24,538 nucleotides of DNA, taken from assembly GCA_964600165.1 (NCBI GenBank), contig CAZRIP010000055.1:1-24538 (forward strand). Direction: 5' to 3'. The stretch comes from CAZRIP01 sp964600165 (GTDB taxonomy: Bacteria; Elusimicrobiota; Elusimicrobia; UBA1565; UBA9628). Positions 14,538-21,740 of this stretch are shown here, one piece after another. Position 1 is the stretch's first letter, and each line of letters begins with the position of its first letter. The notes under the pieces were generated by a model. The model did not search any database. It had not been told where the DNA came from and was given only the letters and a program-made list of their open reading frames with translations. The position numbers and the translations under genes are program-made.

Positions 14538-15463
14538 AAGAGAACCTCCAGCGCTTGCGCGAGCATCGAGCCTGTGTCTCCCCCCGTGATCTCGAAAGAC
14601 GGCCCGAGCTGATGGCGGAACCACGTGCGTTGGCGCTTGGCGTAGGCCAGCGTCTGTTTGATCATCGACGCGAGGCCTTCCGGTCCGCTCATCTCGCCGC
14701 GCGCGCAGGCGACGGCCTCGGGATAGCCGAGGCTCTGGAAGCCGGGCTCGTCGCCTTTGTAGCCGCCGGCGAGCAATCGCTCCGCTTCGAGCAAGAGCGC
14801 CGGCCACAGCGCGCGCGCGCGGGCCTCGATGCGCGCGCTCAGAGCCTGCGTTTCCCAGCGGATCGAGAGGATCTTGCGGGGCAGGGCGCGCGCGCGGCCT
14901 TCGCGCCAATGCGCGGAGATCGGCTTGCCGGTCAGCTCGTAAACCTCGAGCGCGCGCACGGCGCGCTGGACGTTGCCGGGCGGGATCGAGGCGGCGGCTT
15001 GCGGATCGACGGAGGCGAGCTTTCGCCGGAGCGCCTCGGGGTCTTGGGCCAGCCTTCGGCGCAGCGCCTCGTCGCGTCGCGGCAGCGGCGAGAGCCCGTC
15101 GAGCGCGGCCCGCGCGTAGAGCCCGGTGCCGCCGCAAAGGATGGGCCGGCGTCCGCGCGCGCGGATTTCGTCGAACAGCTCGCGCGCGGCCGCGCCGAAG
15201 CGCCCGGCGTCGTACGCCTCGGAGGGCTCGACGACGTCGATCATGTGGTAAGCGACGGGAAGGCCGCGCGGCGGCTTGGCCGTGCCGGCGTCGAGCCGGC
15301 GATAGACCTGCCGCGAGTCGGCGGAAACGATCTCTCCGTCGAGTTTCGACGCGAGCGCGATCGCGAGCTCCGTCTTGCCCGAGGCCGTGGGCCCGACGAC
15401 GGCGATTACTTCGTCCAGAACGGCGCCTTTTGGGCCTTGGCGCACAGGGCGTGGAATCGGCAC
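14534..15463 (-). CDS. miaA: tRNA dimethylallyltransferase
   Basis: The 309-residue enzyme adds the dimethylallyl group to A37 of tRNAs that read codons starting with U, making the substrate for MiaB, which is encoded two genes upstream. Landmarks are the P-loop VVGPTASGKTELA (GPTASGKT at about 24-31), IVSADSRQVYRRLDAGTAKP, YHMIDVVEPSEAYDAGRF, ILCGGTGLYARAALDG, NVQRAVRALEVYELTGKPIS and the C-terminal KRQRTWFRH. The GTG at 15463 is the only standard start upstream of the P-loop. It gives an 18-residue leader and a 58-nt overlap with the PilZ gene, so the true start is uncertain. Confidence 0.94.
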   Translation of the reverse strand: MPIPRPVRQGPKGAVLDEVIAVVGPTASGKTELAIALASKLDGEIVSADSRQVYRRLDAGTAKPPRGLPVAYHMIDVVEPSEAYDAGRFGAAARELFDEIRARGRRPILCGGTGLYARAALDGLSPLPRRDEALRRRLAQDPEALRRKLASVDPQAAASIPPGNVQRAVRALEVYELTGKPISAHWREGRARALPRKILSIRWETQALSARIEARARALWPALLLEAERLLAGGYKGDEPGFQSLGYPEAVACARGEMSGPEGLASMIKQTLAYAKRQRTWFRHQLGPSFEITGGDTGSMLAQALEVLL

Positions 15464-15879
15464 GTCTTGACGCAGACCTCGGGGAGGCTGAGCGAGATGC
15501 GCGTGTCGCAGTCGATCTGGTCTTGCGCCATCTCGTCGATCTGCTCCTGGTGCTTCTTGGCGATCTTCGTGAACGCGATGCCGAGGCTGAACGTCTGGCC
15601 CTTCGCGTGGATGCGCACGACCTTGCCCTCGAGCGGCACGTTCTTGAGCCCCGGGATCGTCAAGATCATCTCGAGCGACTTGCCGCGCGGCGGCTCGAGG
15701 AACAACAGCAGCGACATGCCGCCGGCCGAAAGATCGGTCAGGATCGCGGGCTGGTTTTTCGGGCCGTCGCCGGCGCCGAAGTTGATCGTGATCGGCTCGA
15801 CCATCCCTTCCATGACGTTGAAGCGCGCGTGGCGCCGGCGTTCGGCGCCCTTGGCGGTGGTTCCGTTCTTAGAACTCAT
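15406..15879 (-). CDS. PilZ-domain protein with a C-terminal cysteine cluster
   Basis: The 157-residue protein carries both halves of the c-di-GMP binding signature: RxxxR in RRRHARF (Arg15 and Arg19) and DxSxxG in DLSAGGMS (Asp49, Ser51, Gly54). The PilZ barrel runs to about residue 108 (GKVVRI, FSLGIAFTKI). The remainder is unusual: Cys124, Cys136, Cys140 and Cys146 are spaced C-x11-C-x3-C-x5-C and could bind a metal or Fe-S cluster. The ATG overlaps the end of miaB by 11 nt, and its 3' end overlaps the start of miaA. It may link c-di-GMP to motility, envelope or redox output, but the partner is unknown. Confidence 0.88.
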   Translation of the reverse strand: MSSKNGTTAKGAERRRHARFNVMEGMVEPITINFGAGDGPKNQPAILTDLSAGGMSLLLFLEPPRGKSLEMILTIPGLKNVPLEGKVVRIHAKGQTFSLGIAFTKIAKKHQEQIDEMAQDQIDCDTRISLSLPEVCVKTCRFHALCAKAQKAPFWTK

Positions 15880-17140
15880 GGATCTCTCCCAGCAGCGTCC
15901 GGCGAGCGGCTCCGGTCACTTGGACCGTCGCCAGCGCCCCGATCGGGATGTCTCGGTCCCAGCGGACCTTGAACCCCTCCGGCGTGCGCCCGAATCGCGC
16001 TTGTTCACTCAGGACCTCGACCTTGCGGCCGTGCTGCGCCTTCAAACTTTCCTCGGTCAGCGCGTCGACGACGGCGTTAAGGCGCGCCAACCGGGCTTCT
16101 TTCACGTCTTGCGGAACGTCGTCCGGCATCGTGTCCGCCGCGATAGTTCCGTTTCTAGGAGAGTACTTGAAACAGTACGCCGACGCCGGTTTCATGGCCT
16201 CGACGAGCGACAGCGTCTGCTCGAAATCATCGTCGGTCTCCGACGGGAATCCTACAATAATGTCCGTCGTCAAAACAACGCCGGCAACTTTTCGTCGCGC
16301 GGCCGCAACGCGCTCCAGCAGCCGCGCGGCGGTGTAATTGCGCTTCATCAGCTTGAGCAGCCGGTCCGAGCCGGACTGCGCGGGCAGGTGCAGCTGCGGG
16401 CAGACCGTCTTGCACTGCGCCATCGCGTCCAGCATCGCGTCGTCCGCGTAGTGAGGGTGCGGGCTCATGAAGCGCAGGCGCGCCAGGCCTTGGGTCTTGT
16501 CCGCCTCTCGAAGAAGTCCCGCGAAGTCCACCCCGCCCGAGCGGTAGCTGTTGACCGTCTGGCCGAGCAGCATGACCTCGCGCGCGCCGTTCTTGACCTT
16601 GAGGCGGATGTCCGCGAGAACGCCTTCGACCGGGCGGTAGAGCTCCCGCCCGCGCACCGCGGGCACGATGCAATAAGAGCACGAGTAGTTGCATCCGCGC
16701 ATGATCGTGACGTACGCCGTCGCGCTCGAGCCGGTCGGCTGCCAGCCAAAGGCTTCCTTGCTTTCCTCCAGGCCGTCGAAGCGCTCGCCGATGGCCTCGG
16801 CGACGATCTCGTCGAAGCGCTCGATGGACTTCGCTCCGATGACGAGGTCGACGTGCGGGAAGCGCTTCTGGAGGCTCGCGTCGAGGCGCTCGGCCGCGCA
16901 GCCGGCGACGATCAGGACGCGGCCGGGCTTGGCCTGGCGCCACGGGCGCAGCGAGCCGATCAGCGACAGCGCCCGCTGCTCGGCGTGCTGGCGGACCGTG
17001 CACGTCGAGATCAGCACGGCGTCGGCGTCCTCGGGGACGTCGCAGCGGGAGAACCCGCGCTTGGCGAGGGCGTCCGACATCTCCGCCCCGTCGGCCGCCG
17101 ACATCTGGCAGCCGAGGGCGATCGTATGGAGCTTCGGCGT
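15869..17140 (-). CDS. miaB: tRNA-2-methylthio-N6-dimethylallyladenosine synthase, apparent ACG start
   Basis: MiaB is a radical-SAM methylthiotransferase that adds the 2-methylthio group to i6A37 in tRNA. Counting from the ACG at 17140, the N-terminal cluster ligands are Cys11 (GCQM), Cys47 (STCTVRQHAE) and Cys81 (VAGCAAE). The radical-SAM motif CNYSCSYC supplies Cys150, Cys154 and Cys157. A TRAM domain closes the protein (about 365-420). No ATG, GTG or TTG exists in frame before Cys11; the first ATG (17104) would remove that essential cysteine. The ACG lies 5 nt after a perfect GGGGAGG and gives PKLHTIALGCQM, which aligns well with the N-terminus of E. coli MiaB (about ten residues before the cysteine). 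The product is then 423 residues. A point change from ATG or a sequence error is an alternative. Confidence 0.92.
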   Translation of the reverse strand, partial: TPKLHTIALGCQMSAADGAEMSDALAKRGFSRCDVPEDADAVLISTCTVRQHAEQRALSLIGSLRPWRQAKPGRVLIVAGCAAERLDASLQKRFPHVDLVIGAKSIERFDEIVAEAIGERFDGLEESKEAFGWQPTGSSATAYVTIMRGCNYSCSYCIVPAVRGRELYRPVEGVLADIRLKVKNGAREVMLLGQTVNSYRSGGVDFAGLLREADKTQGLARLRFMSPHPHYADDAMLDAMAQCKTVCPQLHLPAQSGSDRLLKLMKRNYTAARLLERVAAARRKVAGVVLTTDIIVGFPSETDDDFEQTLSLVEAMKPASAYCFKYSPRNGTIAADTMPDDVPQDVKEARLARLNAVVDALTEESLKAQHGRKVEVLSEQARFGRTPEGFKVRWDRDIPIGALATVQVTGAARRTLLGEIHEF

Positions 17141-17142
17141 GG

Positions 17143-17337
17143 CTACCTCCCCTTGCGCTTGCGGGCGGGCTTTACGAGAGCGGCTTCGACGGGGGCGTCC
17201 TGATCTTGATCTTGATCGCAGCCGGAGGAAACGGGCAGCAGGACGTGGACGGCCTCGATGACCTTGCGCCGGTCCTCGGGATTCAAAGGAGTCAGCGCGG
17301 CGAGCACTTTCTCGAGGGCGCGAAAAGCGGGGTTCAT
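17143..17337 (-). CDS. Small hypothetical protein between fur and miaB
   Basis: The 64-residue product has a helical N-terminal half (MNPAFRALEKVLAALTPLNP, EDRRKVIEAVHVLLP) and a low-complexity tail with a DQDQDQD run and a basic end KPARKRKGR. The DQ run comes from a GATCAA micro-repeat. Its stop TAG overlaps the spacing region of miaB's Shine-Dalgarno, and its ATG is 9 nt after the fur stop. A perfect TATAAT ends 8 nt upstream of the ATG. I do not recognise a family. Codon use looks like the neighbours, and the setting in a tight operon supports a real gene. Confidence 0.7.
   Translation of the reverse strand: MNPAFRALEKVLAALTPLNPEDRRKVIEAVHVLLPVSSGCDQDQDQDAPVEAALVKPARKRKGR
17146..17152 (-). 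promoter_or_regulatory. Perfect Shine-Dalgarno of miaB (GGGGAGG)
   Basis: On the minus strand GGGGAGG is followed by TAGCC and then ACG. The site decides the miaB start: at 5 nt spacing it points to the ACG, while the first ATG lies 41 nt downstream of it. Confidence 0.7.
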
Positions 17338-17345
17338 CGACTCGA

Positions 17346-17351
17346 ATTATA
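17346..17351 (-). promoter_or_regulatory. Perfect -10 box TATAAT ahead of the small fur-miaB gene
   Basis: TATAAT on the minus strand overlaps the fur stop codon and ends 8 nt before the ATG at 17337. It could give a leaderless internal transcript for the 64-residue protein, miaB and the following genes. No good -35 is visible. Confidence 0.45.
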
Positions 17352-17856
17352 CCTTATCGACGGAGCACTCGCGGCAGCGGCCGAAGATCTCGTGGCGATG
17401 CCATTTAGGGACGAAGCCGAGCTTCTTGCAGGCGCGCTCCTGGATGACTTCGAGCTCGGGCCAGCGGACCTCTTGGATGCGCCCGCACTCGACGCAGATC
17501 AAATGGTCGTGGTGCGGCCGGTCGACCTCGACCTCGAAGCGCGGCGTGCCCTTGGGGCCGACGACGTGGTTGACGATGCCGCACTCCTCGAGCATCTTGA
17601 GCGTGCGAAACACCGTCGCTCGGCCGATGCCGTGGCGGCGCAGCGCGCCGTAGATGTCCTCTTGGCTCAAGTGGCGGTCCGCCTGGAGGAAGTAATCGAG
17701 GATGCGGCGGCGCTGGTCGGTCAGGCGCAGGCCGTTGCCCGCGAGGTGCCTCGTGAAGCGGATGTAGATCCGCTTCACGTAATCCTTGCGGTCGCCCCCG
17801 GCGGCGGGAAAATAGACGAGCTCGCTCGGCTCGGCGCCCATGCCGCATTTTGACAT
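17347..17856 (-). CDS. fur: Fur-family metalloregulator
   Basis: The 169-residue regulator has a winged helix (GLRLTDQRRRILDYFLQADRHLSQEDIYGALR, then GRATVFRTLKMLEECGIV) and the Fur dimerisation and metal domain. The latter contains RPHHDHLICVECGRIQEV with the HHDH site and a CxxC, LGFVPKWHRHEIFGRC, and a second CxxC near the end (CREC), giving the four structural zinc cysteines. It is most like Fur, but PerR or Zur cannot be excluded. About 25 extra residues precede the winged helix. The ATG at 17856 is my choice; an ATG at 17841 is also possible, and the frame stays open upstream. It heads the seven-gene fur-to-hflX unit and is divergent from the exported polyampholyte gene. Confidence 0.9.
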   Translation of the reverse strand: MSKCGMGAEPSELVYFPAAGGDRKDYVKRIYIRFTRHLAGNGLRLTDQRRRILDYFLQADRHLSQEDIYGALRRHGIGRATVFRTLKMLEECGIVNHVVGPKGTPRFEVEVDRPHHDHLICVECGRIQEVRWPELEVIQERACKKLGFVPKWHRHEIFGRCRECSVDKV

Positions 17857-17877
17857 ATTTTTGTAGCATCCCAAGGC

Positions 17878-17883
17878 TAAAGT
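17878..17883 (+). promoter_or_regulatory. Putative -10 box TAAAGT of a leaderless promoter
   Basis: TAAAGT ends 6 nt before the ATG at 17890 and no Shine-Dalgarno is present. A TTGACA at 17850-17855 lies upstream, but the 22-nt spacing is too long for a normal sigma70 promoter. The short fur intergenic region may carry overlapping divergent promoters. Confidence 0.4.
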
Positions 17884-17889
17884 AGCGTC

Positions 17890-18372
17890 ATGCGAGCCTG
17901 GCTTGCCGCCGTCTTTCTCGCCGCGTGCCTGCCGTCGCGGTCCGCCGCGCAGGACGGCGACGCTCCCGCCGATCAGGGAGCGCCCGCCGACGACGCTTCG
18001 CCGCAGCAGCCCGCGGCCCGGGTCGAGGTCCAAGCTCAAGGCGACGCCGCGCCCGAAGGCCAGGAAAGCGAGGACGCGGACCCGTCCTCGAACTACACGA
18101 TCGACGAGATGGCGCCGATGTCGGCCGAGGAGGTCGCGGCCGCCGAGGCCGCCGGCCCGAAGGCCGCGAAAGGCAAGAAGGCGGCCGCCGCGCCCGCCGC
18201 GGCCGCCGCGGCCGGCAAGAAAGCGCCGCGCAAGGGCGCGAAGGTCAAAAAGGCCGCGTCGAAGGCCAAGGCGGCCGCCGTTCCCGCGGCGGCGGCGGTC
18301 CCGGCCGTGAAGATCGCCAAGCCCGAGATCCCGCCCGTCCCGCTGACGCCTGTCGCGCCGTTTAATCCCTAG
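17890..18372 (+). CDS. Exported low-complexity polyampholyte protein
   Basis: The 160-residue product begins with a signal peptide (MRAWLAAVFLAACLPSRSAA). The mature protein has three parts: an acidic Asp/Glu/Gln-rich stretch (about 22-70), a short segment SSNYTIDEMAPMSAEEVAA, and an Ala/Lys-rich stretch (about 88-140) made of KAA, KKA and AAP repeats like a histone-H1 tail, ending in PEIPPVPLTPVAPFNP. I do not recognise a family. A charged, disordered periplasmic or surface protein is the most that can be said. It is divergent from fur, and its TAG stop overlaps the stop of the convergent peptidase in a shared CTAG. Confidence 0.7.
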   Translation: MRAWLAAVFLAACLPSRSAAQDGDAPADQGAPADDASPQQPAARVEVQAQGDAAPEGQESEDADPSSNYTIDEMAPMSAEEVAAAEAAGPKAAKGKKAAAAPAAAAAAGKKAPRKGAKVKKAASKAKAAAVPAAAAVPAVKIAKPEIPPVPLTPVAPFNP

Positions 18373-20438
18373 TCGGCCAACTGGCGCAGCAGATAGGAGT
18401 ACTCGAGAGAGCGCATCTTGACGCGCTCGTCGAGGTCCGCGGCCGCGCCGTGCCCGCCCTCGACGTTTTCCCAGTAAAGCGTCTTGTCGCCGAACGACTC
18501 GAGCTCGGCCGCCATCTTGCGCGCGTGGACCGGGCCGACGCGGTCGTCCTTGGTCGACGTCACGAAGAAGACCCGCGGATATTTCACGCCGGGCTTGACG
18601 TTTTGATACGGCGAGTACTTGGCGATCGCCTCGGCCATCTTGGGGTCGGCCGGGTCGCCGTATTCGTCGATCCAGCTGGCCCCGGCGGCGATCTTCGTGT
18701 AGCGCAGCATGTCGAGCAGCGGCACGGCGCAGACCACGGCGTGGAAGAGCTCCGGGTGCTGCGTGAACGCCGCGCCCATGAGCAGCCCGCCGTTGCTCCC
18801 GCCCATGATTCCCAGGCGCCGCGGCGAGGTGATCTTGCGCGCGATCAGGTCGCGCGCCACGGCCGCGAAATCGTCATACGCGCGCTGGCGGTTCTCCTTG
18901 AGCGCGGCCTTGTGCCACTTGGGGCCGAACTCGCCGCCGCCGCGGATGTTCGCGAGCGCGTACACCTCGCCGCGCTCGAGCCACAACTTGCCGGTCTCGT
19001 TGAGATACGACGGCGTCATCGGGATCTCGAAGCCGCCGTAGCCGTAGAGCAGCGTCGGATGCGAGCCGTCGTTCTTGAGATCATGACGGTGCACGAGAAA
19101 ATACGGGATCTTCGTGCCGTCGGCGCTGGCCGCCTCGAGCTGCTCGACCGTGAGGCCCTTCGCGTCGAAGCGCGCGGGCAGGCTTTTGACGGCGCGCGGC
19201 TCCCCGGTCCCGTCGTAAGCGTAGAGCGTCGTCGGCGCGAGAAAGCTCTCGTAGCGCAGGTACGCGGCGTCCGAGAACTCGTCGGTCGACGCGACCGACG
19301 CCATGCCGAGCTCGGGGAAGCGCAGCTGATTCATCGCCCAGCCGGCTTGCGTGCGCCGGGCCTCGAAGACGCGGCCCTGGACGTCGACCAGCGCGTCGAT
19401 GAAAAGCCGGTCCTTCGTGATCGCGATCCCGGTCAGCGACGAGCGCGCGTCGGGGGCGTAGACGAGCTCCGCGGACTTCTCGGGCGCGGCGTCCCACAGG
19501 CTCGCCATCGGCAGCGCGACGAGCGCTCCCGCGGGCAGCGCCCGGTCCCCCGCCGCCCAGTCGGAGCGCAGGATCGCGAAAAAGCGCCCCTTGAACGCTC
19601 CTTGAAAATCGGCGTCGTCGGGAAACGGGATCGCTTTGAGCGACTCGTCGGGCTGCAAGACCCAATGCCGGGACTTCCAGAAGGTCAGGTTCTTTTGCAG
19701 GATCGTCACGGCGCCCTCGGGCCGGAATTCGGTCGAGCCCTCAGCGCCGACGTCGGCGGCGTCGGCCTCGAGCAGCGCGCGCGCTGACGACGGCGGCGTC
19801 CCCCGCCGCCACAGCTTGACGATGCGCGGATAGCTGGACGTCGTCATGGAGCCCGGGCCGAAGTCGGTCGCGACGAGCACGCGGTCCTTGTCCAGCCAAT
19901 CGACGCTCATCTTCGACTCCGGCAACGCGAAGCCGTCGCCGACCCACGTCCCCTTGGCGATGTCGAACTCGCGCAGGACCGTCGCGTCCTTGCCGCCGTG
20001 CGAAAGAGACACGAGGCAGTCCTCTCCCGCGGGAGGCAGGCAGTCCGCGCCCTCGTAGACCCAGTCCTGCTTCTCGTCCTTGTTGAGCTTGTCGACGTCC
20101 AGGACGATCTGCCACTGAGGGTCCTTCTTCTCGTACTCGTCGGGACGGACGCGGCGCCAGAGCCCGTGCTGGTGCTCGGCGTCCTGCCAGAAGTTGTAGA
20201 CCCAGCCGGCGCGCGGCGACGGCATCGGCAGCCGGTCCTTCGCGGTGATGATCGCGCGCGCCTCGGCTTCGATCTTCTTGTAGCGGCGGTCGCGCGTGAG
20301 CGCGGCGAGCGACTTGTCGTTGTGCGCCTTGACCCACTCCATCGCCTTCGGCGATTGGACGTCCTCCAGCCAGAGGAAAGGGTCGTCGGCGGGAGCGGCC
20401 TGAGCCGCGGCGGCGACGAGAAAAAGCGCCAGGATCAC
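18369..20438 (-). CDS. Exported prolyl oligopeptidase (S9A family)
   Basis: The 689-residue serine peptidase cuts short peptides after proline. It starts with a signal peptide (MILALFLVAAAAQA), so it should act in the periplasm. The seven-bladed propeller spans about 60-410 and the alpha/beta-hydrolase domain follows. The triad is Ser548 in MGGSNGGLLMG, the Asp in KDDRVGP (about 631-632) and His663 in EGGHG. NIRGGGEFGPKWHKAA and YGGFEIP are further family landmarks. I chose the GTG at 20438 because it overlaps the stop of the preceding gene as GTGA and places the signal peptide exactly at the N-terminus; the frame is open upstream but antisense-like there. Confidence 0.95.
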   Translation of the reverse strand: MILALFLVAAAAQAAPADDPFLWLEDVQSPKAMEWVKAHNDKSLAALTRDRRYKKIEAEARAIITAKDRLPMPSPRAGWVYNFWQDAEHQHGLWRRVRPDEYEKKDPQWQIVLDVDKLNKDEKQDWVYEGADCLPPAGEDCLVSLSHGGKDATVLREFDIAKGTWVGDGFALPESKMSVDWLDKDRVLVATDFGPGSMTTSSYPRIVKLWRRGTPPSSARALLEADAADVGAEGSTEFRPEGAVTILQKNLTFWKSRHWVLQPDESLKAIPFPDDADFQGAFKGRFFAILRSDWAAGDRALPAGALVALPMASLWDAAPEKSAELVYAPDARSSLTGIAITKDRLFIDALVDVQGRVFEARRTQAGWAMNQLRFPELGMASVASTDEFSDAAYLRYESFLAPTTLYAYDGTGEPRAVKSLPARFDAKGLTVEQLEAASADGTKIPYFLVHRHDLKNDGSHPTLLYGYGGFEIPMTPSYLNETGKLWLERGEVYALANIRGGGEFGPKWHKAALKENRQRAYDDFAAVARDLIARKITSPRRLGIMGGSNGGLLMGAAFTQHPELFHAVVCAVPLLDMLRYTKIAAGASWIDEYGDPADPKMAEAIAKYSPYQNVKPGVKYPRVFFVTSTKDDRVGPVHARKMAAELESFGDKTLYWENVEGGHGAAADLDERVKMRSLEYSYLLRQLAD

Positions 20439-21586
20439 TTCTTTCCGATGTAGCCCGGCAGCTTGCGGGCGCGCTTGTCGCGCGCGAGGACCATCGCCTC
20501 CTTGACGGCGGCGGCGAAGTCGTCGTTGGGGTGGACCGTGAGGTTCTCGCGGAAGTACTCGGCCCAGAGGAACTCCGAGAACGGCGCGTGGTTCTTCTTG
20601 TAGCCGCCGCGGTCGCGCACCTCGCCGGCGATGCTGCGGTACGGATTGTCGCCGAGGCCGCGGATGTCCAGGGGCAGGTCGCGCTCGTCGTGCGCGTTGC
20701 CCCACCGATCCTTGAGGTAGACCTTGCCGGTCTTGCGCATCCGCTTCCAGAACTTCTTCTCGCTCTTGCCGTCGGTCGTCGACTTCTCGATGACGACCGG
20801 GATCATCTCGATGCCCGCTTCCCAGGCCGCGCGGGCCTCGTGGTGGTGGTCGTCGGGGCGGTCCTGCTTGCGGTTCCTCTCGCTCTGCGGGCCGCCCTTG
20901 TGCACGCGGTGGTCGCCGTTCTCGCGGACGACGACGGGAACGGGATGGTCGAGAAGCCAGGCGCGCCGCTGGGCCGGCGTCATCTTGAGCAATGCGTTCT
21001 TCTTCTTCTCGACTTGCTCCATTCCGACGTCGAACTGCATCGGGCGCAGATCGAGCACGTCGATCCACTTGATCTTGCCGGTATGCGCGTCCGGGCTCTC
21101 GGGCGCGAGCGCGGCGGCGAGCTTGCGCGCGGCGGCCGCGGCCTTAGCCAGCTTCTTGTCGGCGTAGCCTTCGGCGAGATCGGCGATCGCGGAGAGCTGG
21201 GCGGCGGCGTTCTTTTTCTGAGAGGGCGTCATCGTGTCCCGGGATTTTACCTCTTCCACGCGCGAGTTAAGGATCGTCGCGATCCGGGCCGCGGTCGCGG
21301 AATCTTCGTTGGCCGAAAGCAGCGCGCCGGCCGTCAGCGGCTTGCCGGGATCGAGCTGGGCGGCGAGCCCGCCGAGCGCCGCGAGATGGAGATCGGATTT
21401 CGCGGACAGGTCGCGGATCGCGCCGAGCGACGGATCGACTCCGGCGAGCTTGAGGCCCGTCGGCGTGGCGAGAAACATCTGGATGTTGCCGAGCAGCGCC
21501 GGCGTCATCGGCGCGGGGGCCGTTTCGACCTGCGCGCCGAACGCGGGCGCGGCGAGCAGCGCTGCGAGAACGGCTGTTTTCAGCAC
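20435..21586 (-). CDS. Exported ParB-like nuclease-fold protein (ParBc_2-like)
   Basis: The 383-residue protein has a signal peptide (MLKTAVLAALLAAPAFGA), an Ala-rich helical region (about 20-165) and a C-terminal domain (about 172-350) that I match to the putative ParB-like nuclease family PF08857. Landmarks are WIDVLDLRPMQFDVGMEQVE, VPVVVRENGDHRV, DHHHEARAAWEAGI, KFWKRMRKTGKVYL, NPYRSIAGEVRDRGGYKK and PFSEFLWAEYFRE. The biochemical activity of this family is not established to my knowledge. The start is a GTG, with a TAGAAT box 6 nt upstream and no Shine-Dalgarno. It is joined to the peptidase gene by a GTGA overlap. Export of a ParB-fold protein is unusual and argues against a chromosome-partitioning role. 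Confidence 0.82.
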   Translation of the reverse strand: MLKTAVLAALLAAPAFGAQVETAPAPMTPALLGNIQMFLATPTGLKLAGVDPSLGAIRDLSAKSDLHLAALGGLAAQLDPGKPLTAGALLSANEDSATAARIATILNSRVEEVKSRDTMTPSQKKNAAAQLSAIADLAEGYADKKLAKAAAAARKLAAALAPESPDAHTGKIKWIDVLDLRPMQFDVGMEQVEKKKNALLKMTPAQRRAWLLDHPVPVVVRENGDHRVHKGGPQSERNRKQDRPDDHHHEARAAWEAGIEMIPVVIEKSTTDGKSEKKFWKRMRKTGKVYLKDRWGNAHDERDLPLDIRGLGDNPYRSIAGEVRDRGGYKKNHAPFSEFLWAEYFRENLTVHPNDDFAAAVKEAMVLARDKRARKLPGYIGKK

Positions 21587-21592
21587 GAGTCC

Positions 21593-21598
21593 ATTCTA
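21593..21598 (-). promoter_or_regulatory. Putative -10 box TAGAAT of a leaderless promoter
   Basis: On the minus strand TAGAAT is followed by six bases (GGACTC) and the GTG start at 21586. No Shine-Dalgarno and no good -35 are visible. Confidence 0.5.
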
Positions 21599-21626
21599 TC
21601 ACGCGCGCTCAATCGCGCTCGGCGGC

Positions 21627-21740
21627 GATGGGCCTAATTCATGCCGCAAAGAGACCCACCTGGCGATAGGCCTTCCGCGACCTCAATGGGTCTGCCCCAT
21701 AATACGGGTGGCACCGATATTATGGGTCGCGCCGATGGGC
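21627..21740. repeat. Repeat-rich spacer: inverted repeats and a degenerate 18-bp tandem repeat
   Basis: The 182-nt spacer 21587-21768 holds several nested repeats. AGACCCA (21652-21658) is mirrored by TGGGTCT (21687-21693). CCCATAATA (21696-21704) is mirrored perfectly by TATTATGGG (21718-21726), with an inner GGTG/CACC pair. Two consecutive 18-bp units (21693-21710 and 21711-21728) match at about 11 of 18 positions and a partial third follows. CGATGGGC occurs at about 21627 and 21734. No open frame of quality fits it. Confidence 0.6.

Noticed and set aside
14538..15137. N-terminal 200-residue extension of the spermidine synthase-like protein
   Set aside because: The extension is antisense-like, Arg-rich and lies entirely inside miaA. 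The ATG in the ATGA overlap is the natural start.
16250..16262. TACAATAATGTC motif shared with the region at 7327-7338
   Set aside because: The shared stretch is short, lies within miaB coding sequence, and has no conserved flanks; chance similarity.
18160..18310. Chromosomal histone H1-like gene
   Set aside because: The Ala/Lys repeats resemble H1, but the protein carries a signal peptide and an acidic half, so a nucleoid role is unlikely.
20439..21068. N-terminal extension of the prolyl oligopeptidase
   Set aside because: It lies inside the ParB-like gene and is Arg/Pro-rich noise. The GTG in the GTGA overlap restores a perfect signal peptide.
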